From Dehalococcoidia bacterium (GTDB taxonomy: Bacteria > Chloroflexota > Dehalococcoidia > Dehalococcoidales > JAUWYK01), in NCBI GenBank assembly GCA_030615865.1, contig JAUWYK010000054.1:1-13966 (forward strand): a stretch of DNA of 13,966 nucleotides, read 5' to 3'. Under the pieces are notes generated by a model. It was not told the DNA's origin. It did not search any database and worked only from the letters and a program-made list of their open reading frames with translations. Of this stretch, positions 1 through 7,712 are shown piece by piece (position 1 is the first letter of the stretch; the number at the start of each line of letters is the position of its first letter). A program made the position numbers and the translations under genes.

Positions 1-9
1 TTTTTAGAA

Positions 10-21
10 AATAGTACTATT
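10..21. promoter_or_regulatory. 12-bp palindrome upstream of the XRE gene, likely operator
   Basis: AATAGTACTATT is a perfect inverted repeat ending 15 bp before the ATG of the XRE-type regulator and just before its ribosome binding site (AAAGGAG, 25-31). XRE dimers bind short palindromes and often repress their own genes, so an autoregulatory operator is the natural reading. The promoter itself would lie mostly left of the window and cannot be judged. The operator role is inferred. Confidence 0.5.
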
Positions 22-36
22 ACGAAAGGAGAGGTA

Positions 37-405
37 ATGGAACAGACAAAAACCTTAGGGCAGTGGTTGGTGGAAAGGTGCGAGCAGGAGAATTTGTCAC
101 TCCGGGAGGCGGCGGCTAAGACCGGCTTAAGCCACGCCACCATTCGGGACGTCATGAACAATGGTCGTGCCTCCGCAGAAACCATCAGGAAGCTGGCCCA
201 CGCCTTTGGTGGAGACGGCAACGAAAGGCTGGCGCTAGAGGATCTCCTTCTTGTCCTTGCCGGTTATAGAACACCCCGAGACGACCGTACTGAGCTTAGT
301 CAGCCACTGGCGAGGCTGATGGACCTGGTGGCTGAGTTTAGTGAGCCACAGCTTAAGATGATGGCCCGTTTCGCCCAATTCCTTGGTGAAATGGAGAAAG
401 AATGA
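37..405 (+). CDS. XRE-family helix-turn-helix transcriptional regulator
   Basis: A 122-residue DNA-binding regulator. Residues about 7-58 form an XRE/Cro-type HTH: GQWLVERCEQENLSLREAAA gives helices 1-2, and TGLSHATIRDVMNN holds the turn and recognition helix. A linker follows, then a helical tail (91-118, starting LARLMDLVAEF) that probably dimerises. The start is fixed by AAAGGAG at 25-31, 5 bp before the ATG. The stop overlaps the next gene's start by 4 bp (ATGA), so the two are translationally coupled. The 10-21 palindrome suggests autoregulation. The gene lies close to a tRNA, as do many integrated elements, but no integrase is visible. The HTH call is firm; the regulated targets are unknown. 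Confidence 0.85.
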   Translation: MEQTKTLGQWLVERCEQENLSLREAAAKTGLSHATIRDVMNNGRASAETIRKLAHAFGGDGNERLALEDLLLVLAGYRTPRDDRTELSQPLARLMDLVAEFSEPQLKMMARFAQFLGEMEKE

Positions 406-614
406 TGATTGAAACACCAAAGTCGCTGACCGCCATAGTCCACATGAGGTTTCACTATGAGGAATTAAAAAGTAAACTGCCCAGCGAAGGTGAGATAGAA
501 ATACTGGCTAAACTAATGGACCAGGCTTCCGAGCTAGACCCCGACTTGCAGGAGATTTTAATCAAGTTTGCTAGCCATCTAAAGAAAACAGAAGCCCCGG
601 GCGGGCAGACTTAG
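402..614 (+). CDS. Small helical protein, HTH-less partner of the XRE regulator
   Basis: A 70-residue protein of unknown function whose ATG overlaps the regulator's stop (ATGATG; the second ATG at 405 is an alternative start). It has no signal peptide, membrane segment or HTH. Residues 35-62 (LAKLMDQASELD...) align without gaps to the regulator's C-terminal residues 91-118 (LARLMDLVAEFS...), with about 9 identities and many conservative changes in 28 positions, including LAxLMD, a central E, FA and a final L. I infer that it is a paralogous dimerisation module that could form heterodimers with the regulator and modulate it. Alternatively, both helices could simply follow a common amphipathic pattern. 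Coupled translation supports the gene being real. Confidence 0.65.
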   Translation: MMIETPKSLTAIVHMRFHYEELKSKLPSEGEIEILAKLMDQASELDPDLQEILIKFASHLKKTEAPGGQT

Positions 615-766
615 AAAGGGGGTGATAGATGGTTTTTGCAAAAGAGTGAGTTCTTGCTTTTTCAAAAGTCACCGTAAATTGTCAAAAGGTCAACACAAGT
701 TGTAAAGATGTCATTACAGGTTTGAAGCTACAACGGAGAAAAATCCTGTCCCCAATTGGTTTTGAG

Positions 767-841
767 GCGGGTGTAACTCAGCGGAAGAGTGCTTGCTTCC
801 CAAGCAGAAAGTCGTGGGTTCGAATCCCATCTCCCGCTCCA
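767..841 (+). tRNA. tRNA-Gly (anticodon CCC), CCA encoded
   Basis: A complete cloverleaf can be drawn by hand. The acceptor is GCGGGTG/CTCCCGC, the D arm ACTC/GAGT, the anticodon loop TTCCCAA with CCC at 799-801 (reads GGG), and the T arm GTGGG-TTCGAAT-CCCAT. The discriminator is T838 and genomic CCA is at 839-841. Two pairs are imperfect: T-T at acceptor position 6:67 and C-A at 27:43. A weak upstream promoter is possible (TTGTCA 679-684, 18 bp, TAAAGA 703-708). No terminator is evident downstream. The identity call is firm; whether the mismatches affect function cannot be told from sequence. Confidence 0.9.
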
Positions 842-1150
842 TAGATACAATCTTAAGGTCACGCTGCCAAAATGAATGGCTCTCGACTACTTGCTTTTGG
901 GTAAGAAAGAAGCCGAAGAGCATCAACAAATTCCACTGATTTGGGTACTTTGTAACCGCCTAGCTTCTGCTTGCAAAAGTCAACCCTCTTTTTCTATACG
1001 AGCTAAGAAAAGGTGCAAAGGTGAGCTAATAGCGGTAAAATGAAATTAACTACCCCTGAGGGGGTGTGGCTATAGCAATGCGAGCTATATGGATAGTAGC
1101 ATTTAAGCTATTCGGGAGAGTATAATCATAGAAGAAGCAGGAGGGGCAGA
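842..1150. other. 309-bp intergenic leader between the tRNA and the amino-sugar operon
   Basis: No convincing gene is present. It holds a short hairpin ACCCC-TGAG-GGGGT (1052-1065) without a following T-tract, a CAAAAGTCAAC motif (974-984) resembling two copies left of the tRNA (663-673, 683-694), and the operon promoter near 1121. I looked for a glmS-ribozyme-like core because glmS is in the operon, and saw none by eye. Confidence 0.4.
1121..1126 (+). promoter_or_regulatory. -10 box (TATAAT) of the amino-sugar operon
   Basis: A perfect TATAAT lies about 25 bp before the GTG start at 1151. No good -35 hexamer is found 16-18 bp upstream (best TAGCAT at 1097-1102), so the promoter is either activator-dependent or weaker than its -10 suggests. 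Transcription would start near 1133, leaving a very short leader that contains AGGAGGGG. Confidence 0.5.
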
Positions 1151-2353
1151 GTGAAGGCGATTATTTTAGCTGCCGGGGAAGGGAGCCGGATGCGCCCCCT
1201 TACCTACAGCAGACCTAAGGTAATGCTACCTATAGCGAATAAGCCCATCTTGGAGCATTTGCTCATTGAAGTTAGCAAGGCTGGTATCACCGACTTTATC
1301 TTCATTGTTGGCTATTGTGATGAGCAGGTGCGCCATTACTTTGGCAATGGTGATAGATGGGGAGTAAGTATAGACTATTGCACCCAGCGGAGGCAACTGG
1401 GCACTGCCGATGCGCTGAAGATGGCTAAGGGCTTGGTAGATGGGAATTTTGTGGTGTTAAACGGAGATATTGTGGTAGCAGACAAGGATATACGAAAGGT
1501 AATGGGAGCTAAAGATACCACTCTGGGCATAATAGAGGCTAGGGATACCAAGGGCTTAGGGGTGGTTGAGTTAAGTAAGGGTAAGGTAGCCCATATTTAT
1601 GAGAAGGCAGAACCTCCCCCATCCCATATAGTAAATGCCGGTCTATATCTATTCACCCCAGATATATTTGATGCCATATCCCAGACGGGGAAATCGCCGC
1701 GGGGGGAGTACGAAATAACCGATTCCCTACAGCTAATGATAGACCAGGGGCACCGGATTTCTTATCAGGAAGTTAGTTACTGGCTCGACCTTAGCTATCC
1801 GTGGGACTTACTACCAGCCAATGAGTCTCTGTTGTCAGGGATTGAGTCGCAGAACCTGGGTAAGGTAGAAGAGAACGCAGTAATGAAGAGAGCAGTTTCC
1901 ATCGGGGAGGGTACAGTAGTGAGGTCGGGCTCTTATATAGTCGGTCCGGTGATAATTGGACAGAAATGTGACATCGGACCAAACTGCTATATTCGTCCTC
2001 ACACCTCTATTGGTGATGGTTGTCATATCGGCAGTGCTGTGGAGGTCAAGAACTCTATAATTATGAGGGGTAGCAAGATTCCCCATCATAACTACATAGG
2101 TGACAGCATTATTGGTGAGGACTGTAATCTTGGTGCCGGCACTAAGATTGCCAATCTGAGGCTGGATAAGAAACACATATGGGTAGCCAACATAGATACC
2201 AAAAGGCGCAAGCTGGGGGCTATCATAGGGGATGGGGTTGAAACTGGGATTAACGCCTGTATTAATGTCGGTAGTATGATTGGTAATAATACCCGTATTG
2301 GAGCCGGGGCTATAGCCAGCGGAGTTATCTTGCCGGGTTCAAGGCTATTCTAG
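1151..2353 (+). CDS. Bifunctional sugar-1-phosphate nucleotidylyltransferase/acetyltransferase (archaeal GlmU type)
   Basis: A cytoplasmic enzyme of 400 residues, likely making UDP-GlcNAc or a related nucleotide sugar. The N-terminal nucleotidyltransferase domain (1-225) has LAAGEGSRMRPLT at 6-18, catalytic-type Lys in RPKVMLP (K23), QLGTADAL (82-89) and metal-binding NGD (104-106). The C-terminal left-handed beta-helix (about 240-395) has hexapeptide turns such as VGPVIIG, DIGPNC and SIGDGC. It carries PHHNYIGDS (311-319) and AGTKIANLRLDKK (329-341); the His/Tyr and Asn/Lys resemble acetyl-transfer residues described in the Sulfolobus ST0452 homologue. The start is GTG, with AGGAGGGG at 1139-1146. 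It is first in an operon with a paralogue and GlmS, which fits amino-sugar nucleotide synthesis. The exact sugar is not determined by sequence. Confidence 0.85.
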   Translation: MKAIILAAGEGSRMRPLTYSRPKVMLPIANKPILEHLLIEVSKAGITDFIFIVGYCDEQVRHYFGNGDRWGVSIDYCTQRRQLGTADALKMAKGLVDGNFVVLNGDIVVADKDIRKVMGAKDTTLGIIEARDTKGLGVVELSKGKVAHIYEKAEPPPSHIVNAGLYLFTPDIFDAISQTGKSPRGEYEITDSLQLMIDQGHRISYQEVSYWLDLSYPWDLLPANESLLSGIESQNLGKVEENAVMKRAVSIGEGTVVRSGSYIVGPVIIGQKCDIGPNCYIRPHTSIGDGCHIGSAVEVKNSIIMRGSKIPHHNYIGDSIIGEDCNLGAGTKIANLRLDKKHIWVANIDTKRRKLGAIIGDGVETGINACINVGSMIGNNTRIGAGAIASGVILPGSRLF

Positions 2354-2396
2354 GCAGCTTCGCTCCCTTGAGCTTCGTGCGATAAGGAGGCAGGTA

Positions 2397-3572
2397 ATGA
2401 AACAGGCGGTGATTCTGGCGGCAGGTGAAGGGCAAAGGCTCAGACCATTTACGGTTACTAAGCCAAAGGTGATGCTTTCCATAGCTGATAAGCCGATACT
2501 ACAGTATGTGGTTGAGTCGTTGGCTCAGAATGGCATTCGTAACCTTGTGCTTGTGGTCGGCTACAGGAGAGAGCAGGTATTTGACTGGATAGGCTCAGGG
2601 GAGCAGTTTGGAGTTGAAGTAACCTATATAACTCAGGAAAAGCAATTGGGCACAGCTCATGCCCTGGTGCAGGCTAAGGCGGTAACCGAAAATGAGTTTC
2701 TGGTCCTGCCGGGAGACAATCTAATTGCAGCTGATACCATTGCCCAGTTTGCAGCTATAAAGCCAGAGGCAATGCTGGTGAAGCGGGTAGATAACCCGGT
2801 TAGATATGGGGTGGTGACCATAGATAACGGTGTAGTGAAGGATATCGTTGAGAAGCCAAAGGAAGCCAGAGGCAATGTGATTAATACCGGCATTTACGCC
2901 TTTACCAGGCAAATCTTTAGCTTTATTGAACCTGAGTTAGATATTCCTGACGCCCTAAACAATATGATAGCTCAGGGTCATCCTATTAGTGCTCAGGAAA
3001 CAGATGGCACCTGGCTTGATGTGGTCTACCCATGGGATATACTAAGCCTTAATGAGGCAGTGCTTCGCCAGATCCAGTCTAGTCTAGGTGGCACTATTGA
3101 GACAGGTGTTTCACTAAAAGGGCAGGCCTCAGTGGGGAAAGATACGGTGATACGGTCAAACTCCTACATCGTCGGACCAGTAGTTATCGGTGATAATTGC
3201 GAGATAGGTCCAAATGTATGTCTCCTACCAGCTACCAGTATCGGCAACAACGTGGTTATTTCGCCATTTACCGAGATTAAGAACAGTGTTATTGGCGACG
3301 ATGTTAGCATCGGACCGGGGTGTATCATTGAGGACTCGGTTATTGATAAGAGCTGCGTCATAAACGGGCGCTTTACTGCCTGTAGTAGCCAAGCTGAAGT
3401 TAAGGTTGATGATGAATACCATCTGGTAAATATAGGGGCAATGCTTGGCGAGGGCTGTAGTCTAGGCAATAGTGTAGTAGCCCAGCCGGGGGTTATTGTA
3501 GGTAACTACAGCCAGGTCCAAGCACCGAGGCTGATTAGTGGTAGGCTGCCTGACAGGAGCCTAGTGTTTTAA
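2397..3572 (+). CDS. GlmU-like sugar-1-phosphate nucleotidylyltransferase, beta-helix lacking the acetyltransferase motif
   Basis: A 391-residue paralogue of the upstream protein. The nucleotidyltransferase domain is intact: LAAGEGQRLRPFT (7-19), KPKVMLS, QLGTAHAL (83-90) and LPGDN (104-108). The left-handed beta-helix spans about 235-375 (SYIVGPVVIG, EIGPNV, SIGNNV). Where the first copy has HHNYIGDS and AGTKIAN, this copy reads CIIEDSVIDKSCVINGRF with no equivalent His/Asn pair, so acetyltransferase activity is doubtful and the helix may be only structural or regulatory. AAGGAGG at 2384-2390 sets the ATG. It is 43 bp after its paralogue and 2 bp before glmS. It may be a UTP- or dTTP-glucose/glucosamine-type enzyme; the substrate is unknown. 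Confidence 0.82.
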   Translation: MKQAVILAAGEGQRLRPFTVTKPKVMLSIADKPILQYVVESLAQNGIRNLVLVVGYRREQVFDWIGSGEQFGVEVTYITQEKQLGTAHALVQAKAVTENEFLVLPGDNLIAADTIAQFAAIKPEAMLVKRVDNPVRYGVVTIDNGVVKDIVEKPKEARGNVINTGIYAFTRQIFSFIEPELDIPDALNNMIAQGHPISAQETDGTWLDVVYPWDILSLNEAVLRQIQSSLGGTIETGVSLKGQASVGKDTVIRSNSYIVGPVVIGDNCEIGPNVCLLPATSIGNNVVISPFTEIKNSVIGDDVSIGPGCIIEDSVIDKSCVINGRFTACSSQAEVKVDDEYHLVNIGAMLGEGCSLGNSVVAQPGVIVGNYSQVQAPRLISGRLPDRSLVF

Positions 3573-3574
3573 CT

Positions 3575-5359
3575 ATGTGCGGCATTATCGGTTATATTGG
3601 ACAAAGGCAGGCTCAGCCCATTCTGCTCAGCTCATTAAGCAGGCTGGAGTACAGGGGCTATGATTCCTGCGGCATAGCTGTGGCGAGCAGTGGCTTGGAA
3701 GTATATAAGGATGCGGTCAGGGTGGAAGCACTGGCGAAAGTATTGCCTCAGCTTGATGGGACAGCAGGCATTGGTCATACCAGGTGGGCAACCCATGGTG
3801 AGCCGTCCCAGGTAAATGCTCATCCCCACTGTGATTGTAAAGGCAATATCGCTGTGGTGCACAATGGCGTGATAAATAACTTCCAGAAATTAAAACAGCA
3901 GCTAATCAGTGAAGGGCATAGCTTTGTTTCCGAAACAGATACCGAGGTAATACCACACCTGATTGAGAAGTATTACGATGGCAATCTAGAAAAAGCGATA
4001 GAAACGGCTCTGCTTGATGTAGAAGGTTCCTATGCCATCATAGCATTGATAGTGGGCGAGCCCAAATTAGTCATTGCCAGAAGAGATAGCCCATTAATTA
4101 TTGGCATAGGCGACAGGGAAAACTTTATCGCCTCGGATGTACCAGCGATACTGGATTATACCAATAGGGTTATCTATTTGGAAGACGGTGATATTGGGGT
4201 TATTACCGCAGATAGTATAAAGGTTAGGGGAGAGGGCACAGAGGTCAAACGGAAACAGCACAGGATTTCGTGGAGCATAGAAGATGCTCAAAAGGCAGGC
4301 TATGAACACTTCATGCTTAAGGAAATCCATGAGCAGCCCAAGGTGATACGGGATACCCTTGGCAGATATTTATCAGCGGCTGAGCCAGTAGCCGATTGGG
4401 CGATGATAACAGATACCGGAGTGGAAAATATACTCATATTAGCCTGTGGCACCTCCTATAATGCTGCCGTTGTCGGGAAGTATATTGTGGAGGAGCTAGT
4501 TGGGATTCCGGTGAGGGCTGAGCTAGCTTCTGAGTTCAACTATTCTGGCCAGACTCTAGCCAGAACCGGGGCAATCGCTATTACCCAGTCTGGCGAGACT
4601 GCAGATACACTAAAAGCTATAAAAAGGTTAAAAGGATTGGGGGGCAAAGTAGTAGCCATCGCTAATGTGGTAGGTAGCACTGCCAGCCGAATTGCCGACC
4701 AGACGGTTTATACCTCGGCTGGTCCAGAGATAAGTGTAGCTGCGACTAAGAGCTTTACCGCTCAGCTCATGGCGCTGTACTGGCTAGCCTTATCACATTC
4801 TAAGCTCGATATTAGCCGAAGAGACAGCCTGATTACCGGGTTAAGACGACTGCCGGGTAAAGTTCAGCAGGTGTTAGATAGTGAGGATGACATTATGGAG
4901 TACGCCAAGTACCTGTCAGGGTATGAGGATGTATTCTTCATTGGTCGAGGCATAAACTTTCCTGTAGCCCTGGAGGGGGCACTTAAACTAAAGGAGATTT
5001 CCTATATTCATGCTGAAGGCTATGCCGCTGGCGAGCTAAAGCACGGTCCTTTTGCCTTACTGAGTAGTGATACACCGGTCGTTGCCATTGTAGCTCAGGA
5101 TAATACCTATGAGGCTATGCTGACCAATATCAGGGAAGTTAAGGCTAGGGGGTCGCCGGTGGTAGCACTGGCTGGAGAGGGGAATGAGGCTATTGGGGAA
5201 TTGGCTGATTCGGTCATTACTGTGCCTCAGGTTGATGCCATATTTTCCCCGGTGGTTAATACAGTAGCCCTGCAGCTACTTGCCTACTACACTGCCAGAT
5301 TCAGGGGTTGTTCTATAGACTTCCCGCGGAACTTAGCCAAGAGTGTGACCGTGGAATAG
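3575..5359 (+). CDS. glmS: Glutamine--fructose-6-phosphate aminotransferase (isomerizing)
   Basis: Converts fructose-6-phosphate and glutamine to glucosamine-6-phosphate plus glutamate, the entry step to UDP-GlcNAc. It has 594 residues, close to the usual length of about 600. The N-terminal Ntn glutaminase has the nucleophile C2 (MCGIIGYIG), RLEYRGYDS (23-31), GHTRWATHG (67-75) and HNG (96-98). Two SIS isomerase domains follow, with CGTSYNA (291-297), TQSGETADT (337-345), SVAATKSFT (387-395) and EGYAAGELKHGP (481-492). The C-terminus NLAKSVTVE matches the family end. It begins 2 bp after the preceding stop. The only SD-like sequence, AGGAG (3555-3559), is 15 bp away, so translation is probably coupled to the upstream gene. 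No terminator is evident before the convergent operon. Confidence 0.97.
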   Translation: MCGIIGYIGQRQAQPILLSSLSRLEYRGYDSCGIAVASSGLEVYKDAVRVEALAKVLPQLDGTAGIGHTRWATHGEPSQVNAHPHCDCKGNIAVVHNGVINNFQKLKQQLISEGHSFVSETDTEVIPHLIEKYYDGNLEKAIETALLDVEGSYAIIALIVGEPKLVIARRDSPLIIGIGDRENFIASDVPAILDYTNRVIYLEDGDIGVITADSIKVRGEGTEVKRKQHRISWSIEDAQKAGYEHFMLKEIHEQPKVIRDTLGRYLSAAEPVADWAMITDTGVENILILACGTSYNAAVVGKYIVEELVGIPVRAELASEFNYSGQTLARTGAIAITQSGETADTLKAIKRLKGLGGKVVAIANVVGSTASRIADQTVYTSAGPEISVAATKSFTAQLMALYWLALSHSKLDISRRDSLITGLRRLPGKVQQVLDSEDDIMEYAKYLSGYEDVFFIGRGINFPVALEGALKLKEISYIHAEGYAAGELKHGPFALLSSDTPVVAIVAQDNTYEAMLTNIREVKARGSPVVALAGEGNEAIGELADSVITVPQVDAIFSPVVNTVALQLLAYYTARFRGCSIDFPRNLAKSVTVE

Positions 5360-5374
5360 GTCTTCCCTCAGAGT

Positions 5375-6604
5375 TTATTTGACGCTTCCGATTAAATCCT
5401 GACGACTGGTCATCGCCGCCACTGTGTCTAGAAAATCCTTCAATGAAGCACTTTGACTTCTTAACTTCTTCAACTCAACCCCAATTGGACTAATAGAGGT
5501 CGGGCGGTCAGCATAGGTACCGTGAAAGGCAAAATAGGCTTGGTTCAGCTTTCTAATATAATAGCCCTTTGAAGCCAGATATTGCCGTTTCTGTTCCATA
5601 AATTGCTCAGCCTGTTCAATTTCCCCCCGGGCTAGGTATGTATCAACCGCTCTCCTTATTTCCCTCATCTCTCGGTTAAAGTCAAATTCTGACTTTACTG
5701 CCTGATTCTGATGAGCACCATTTTCATACTGAGAGTAGTATCTTTGGCACACTATGGAGCCAATTTCCTTGCTGACCATGCTGGTTAAGGTTTCATTTAT
5801 GGTAGCAATTTCATAATTTCTGGACACACCAGTCACATCAAGCAAGTATAAAAATCCCAATGGCTGGAACACCAGATAGTGGTGCAGCCATTCCTCAGTT
5901 ACAGTATCAACGGTAAACCGAAGGCTAGCCTCGTTAGTGACAAGGGTAGGATATGTGGCACCCAAGCCACCAAGCTCCACCACTAACGAAGAGACACCAA
6001 ATTTATCAACCTTAGCCTCAATCTCCTCTATTTCCTTCAGGCTAATGCTCCGCTGTAGGGTAACCTCCCTCATGCTCTCTATTCTGTCTCTAGGCGAAAT
6101 CACAAGTAAATAGGGTGGTTTCTCCAGTTTGAAGTTCAGTGGCGGGAAGCTAACTTTTAACCTTATGTATTTATCTATTGGATTGAATATGCCCTGCTCA
6201 GCCAGGGTCTCTTTTATTTGTTTCCTTATTATCCTTGCCACCACATCTTCTAAGGCCGCCTTCTGCCCTTCTAACTCATTCAGTTCAGCTTCAAGCGAAG
6301 CTAAATCGCCTTGCTTGGTACCGGCATTGATTGCTTTTATTTCTGACTTTAAGGTTTTTACTCGCTCAACAAACGAAAAATACTGCGTAACCACCTGGAC
6401 CTGGTCATCAGTCTTTTCATGCTTACCAAAAATCCACTGAGTTGCTTCACGTGGTATAGCCCTGAACTCCCATTCCGCCACACTGAAGCGGTATGGCTTC
6501 ACTATTGAGCTCAGGCGGCTATCAAAATCTCGGGCGGGGGTGCAACTTCCGCCGAGCAAACAAACCGATAGCATGCTTATAGTAACAATTAATTTTATTT
6601 CCAT
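5375..6604 (-). CDS. Putative lipoprotein with EExxHH metallopeptidase-like motif
   Basis: A 409-residue exported protein I do not recognise confidently. Residues 1-20 are a signal peptide ending LLGGS before C21, a near-canonical lipobox, so it is probably lipid-anchored. Residues 76-135 are a charged coiled-coil-like region (LASLEAELNELEGQKAALED). Residues 234-242 read TVTEEWLHH, and 29 residues after the second His comes INETLTSMV (269-277). HExxH zinc peptidases of the gluzincin type pair such a helix with a downstream NE, but here the first His is Glu (E237-E238-x-x-H241-H242). A conserved-looking NQAYFAFHGTYADRP lies at 354-368, reminiscent of predicted aminopeptidases (COG4324-like). 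It is last in an operon, 4 bp after the flavoprotein. Peptidase function is a hypothesis; lipoprotein export is fairly likely. Confidence 0.6.
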   Translation of the reverse strand: MEIKLIVTISMLSVCLLGGSCTPARDFDSRLSSIVKPYRFSVAEWEFRAIPREATQWIFGKHEKTDDQVQVVTQYFSFVERVKTLKSEIKAINAGTKQGDLASLEAELNELEGQKAALEDVVARIIRKQIKETLAEQGIFNPIDKYIRLKVSFPPLNFKLEKPPYLLVISPRDRIESMREVTLQRSISLKEIEEIEAKVDKFGVSSLVVELGGLGATYPTLVTNEASLRFTVDTVTEEWLHHYLVFQPLGFLYLLDVTGVSRNYEIATINETLTSMVSKEIGSIVCQRYYSQYENGAHQNQAVKSEFDFNREMREIRRAVDTYLARGEIEQAEQFMEQKRQYLASKGYYIRKLNQAYFAFHGTYADRPTSISPIGVELKKLRSQSASLKDFLDTVAAMTSRQDLIGSVK

Positions 6605-6608
6605 AGCC

Positions 6609-7706
6609 TTAAAACACCCTTAGAGTGCTGCCATAGGCGTCCCGTAAAACCTCAGGTAGAGAATGTCCGCCCCTCCCCACCTCATCCCTCATTCTCTTAA
6701 ACCAAGGTAAGAGTTCCTTGAAGGTGGAGACCATAACCTGGAGCCCTTCCAGATAAATCCTATCAGCTTTTTCACCTGATTCTACAGCACTTATGATTGA
6801 GCTCGCAGCCAGTAGCCCACTCTGAATGCCGGTGCCGATACCCTCACCACTTACCGGCAGAAGAAAACCAGCAGCATCACCTACCAGCAGGGCATTTCCT
6901 CTAGCCGGTAAGAAGGTATAAGCAGTTAACTCCCTATACATTACCGGTTCCAGACAGCCACCCCTCCAAACCGGTCTCTGGCTAATATCAAAGCCACAGT
7001 TCTCAGCCAGAAAATCTTTTGCCCACCACATAATGCGTTTCACCTGACCAACCCTGCCCCCAAAATCTAGCACGATAAAGTTGCCCTTGTGATGAGCGGT
7101 AAAAAATGCCGGGCTAAATTCCAGAGGATAAAACCAGTGAAAGTATTTCCTATCCAAGTCTAATTCCCCTTGATAGCACTCCTCATATATCTGGCTATAC
7201 CTCATTTTAAGCTCCGGGAACAAGAACCTCCTGACTACAGAGGTCGCCCCGTCAGCGCCAACTATAAACCTGGCTTCAAACTCTCGCCTTTCTTTGTCCC
7301 TTTCTATCTCCACCGAAAAACCTTCCCCCTGCTGCCTGAGACCAATAACCCTAGCCCCCTGCCATATTTCAACGCCTTTAGCCTGTGCCTTTTGGTTCAT
7401 CCAGTAGTCTAAATCTCTCCTCCAAGTTAGCGGGGTGAGATTGTCAATCCGCTGACTACCAATACCAGGCACATGAAAAATATAACCATTTAGATGGGAG
7501 GGTTGGCTCAAGACAGTGTCAGGTATATCACCAAATTCCTGCCTGATGAGGCTATGAGCTACTGGTCCCATCACCATACCAGAACACACTTTATCTCTGG
7601 GCAATCTCCTCTTTTCCAATATCAGGGTATTTAAGCCGTATTCAGCACACCTTTTGGCGACGGCGGTTCCGGCAGGACCAGCACCAACCACAATCACATC
7701 GTGCAT
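6609..7706 (-). CDS. Geranylgeranyl reductase family FAD-dependent oxidoreductase
   Basis: A 365-residue flavoprotein of the geranylgeranyl reductase/p-hydroxybenzoate-hydroxylase fold, a family that saturates isoprenoid chains of lipids, quinones or pigments. A Rossmann motif VGAGPAGTAVAKR (7-19) binds the ADP of FAD, followed by LEK (30-32) and the family signature DKVCSGM (38-44). GADGATSVVRR (150-160) and GDAAGFLLPVSGEGIG (276-291) complete the FAD site. It lacks membrane segments and is probably cytoplasmic or peripheral. It starts 6 bp after the sirtuin stop and ends 4 bp before the lipoprotein gene, so the three are co-transcribed. The substrate is unknown; a menaquinone or polyprenyl side chain is a reasonable guess. 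Confidence 0.85.
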   Translation of the reverse strand: MHDVIVVGAGPAGTAVAKRCAEYGLNTLILEKRRLPRDKVCSGMVMGPVAHSLIRQEFGDIPDTVLSQPSHLNGYIFHVPGIGSQRIDNLTPLTWRRDLDYWMNQKAQAKGVEIWQGARVIGLRQQGEGFSVEIERDKERREFEARFIVGADGATSVVRRFLFPELKMRYSQIYEECYQGELDLDRKYFHWFYPLEFSPAFFTAHHKGNFIVLDFGGRVGQVKRIMWWAKDFLAENCGFDISQRPVWRGGCLEPVMYRELTAYTFLPARGNALLVGDAAGFLLPVSGEGIGTGIQSGLLAASSIISAVESGEKADRIYLEGLQVMVSTFKELLPWFKRMRDEVGRGGHSLPEVLRDAYGSTLRVF

Positions 7707-7712
7707 CTTTTA

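Noticed and set aside
629..649. Six-codon mini-ORF (MVFAKE) with a ribosome binding site after the small partner gene
   Set aside because: Too short to distinguish from chance and shows no conserved feature.
714..929. Minus-strand ORF of 71 residues containing GFEPTT
   Set aside because: It is the antisense of the tRNA-Gly gene; this peptide is a familiar spurious translation across the T arm.
842..1150. Possible glmS ribozyme or other riboswitch upstream of the amino-sugar operon
   Set aside because: No recognisable ribozyme core or cleavage-site context, and glmS is the third gene; only a 5-bp hairpin and a -10 box are visible.
6129..6440. Plus-strand ORF of 103 residues opposite the lipoprotein gene
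   Set aside because: Antisense shadow; Ser/Cys-rich low-quality composition, while the minus-strand frame has a signal peptide and conserved-looking motifs.
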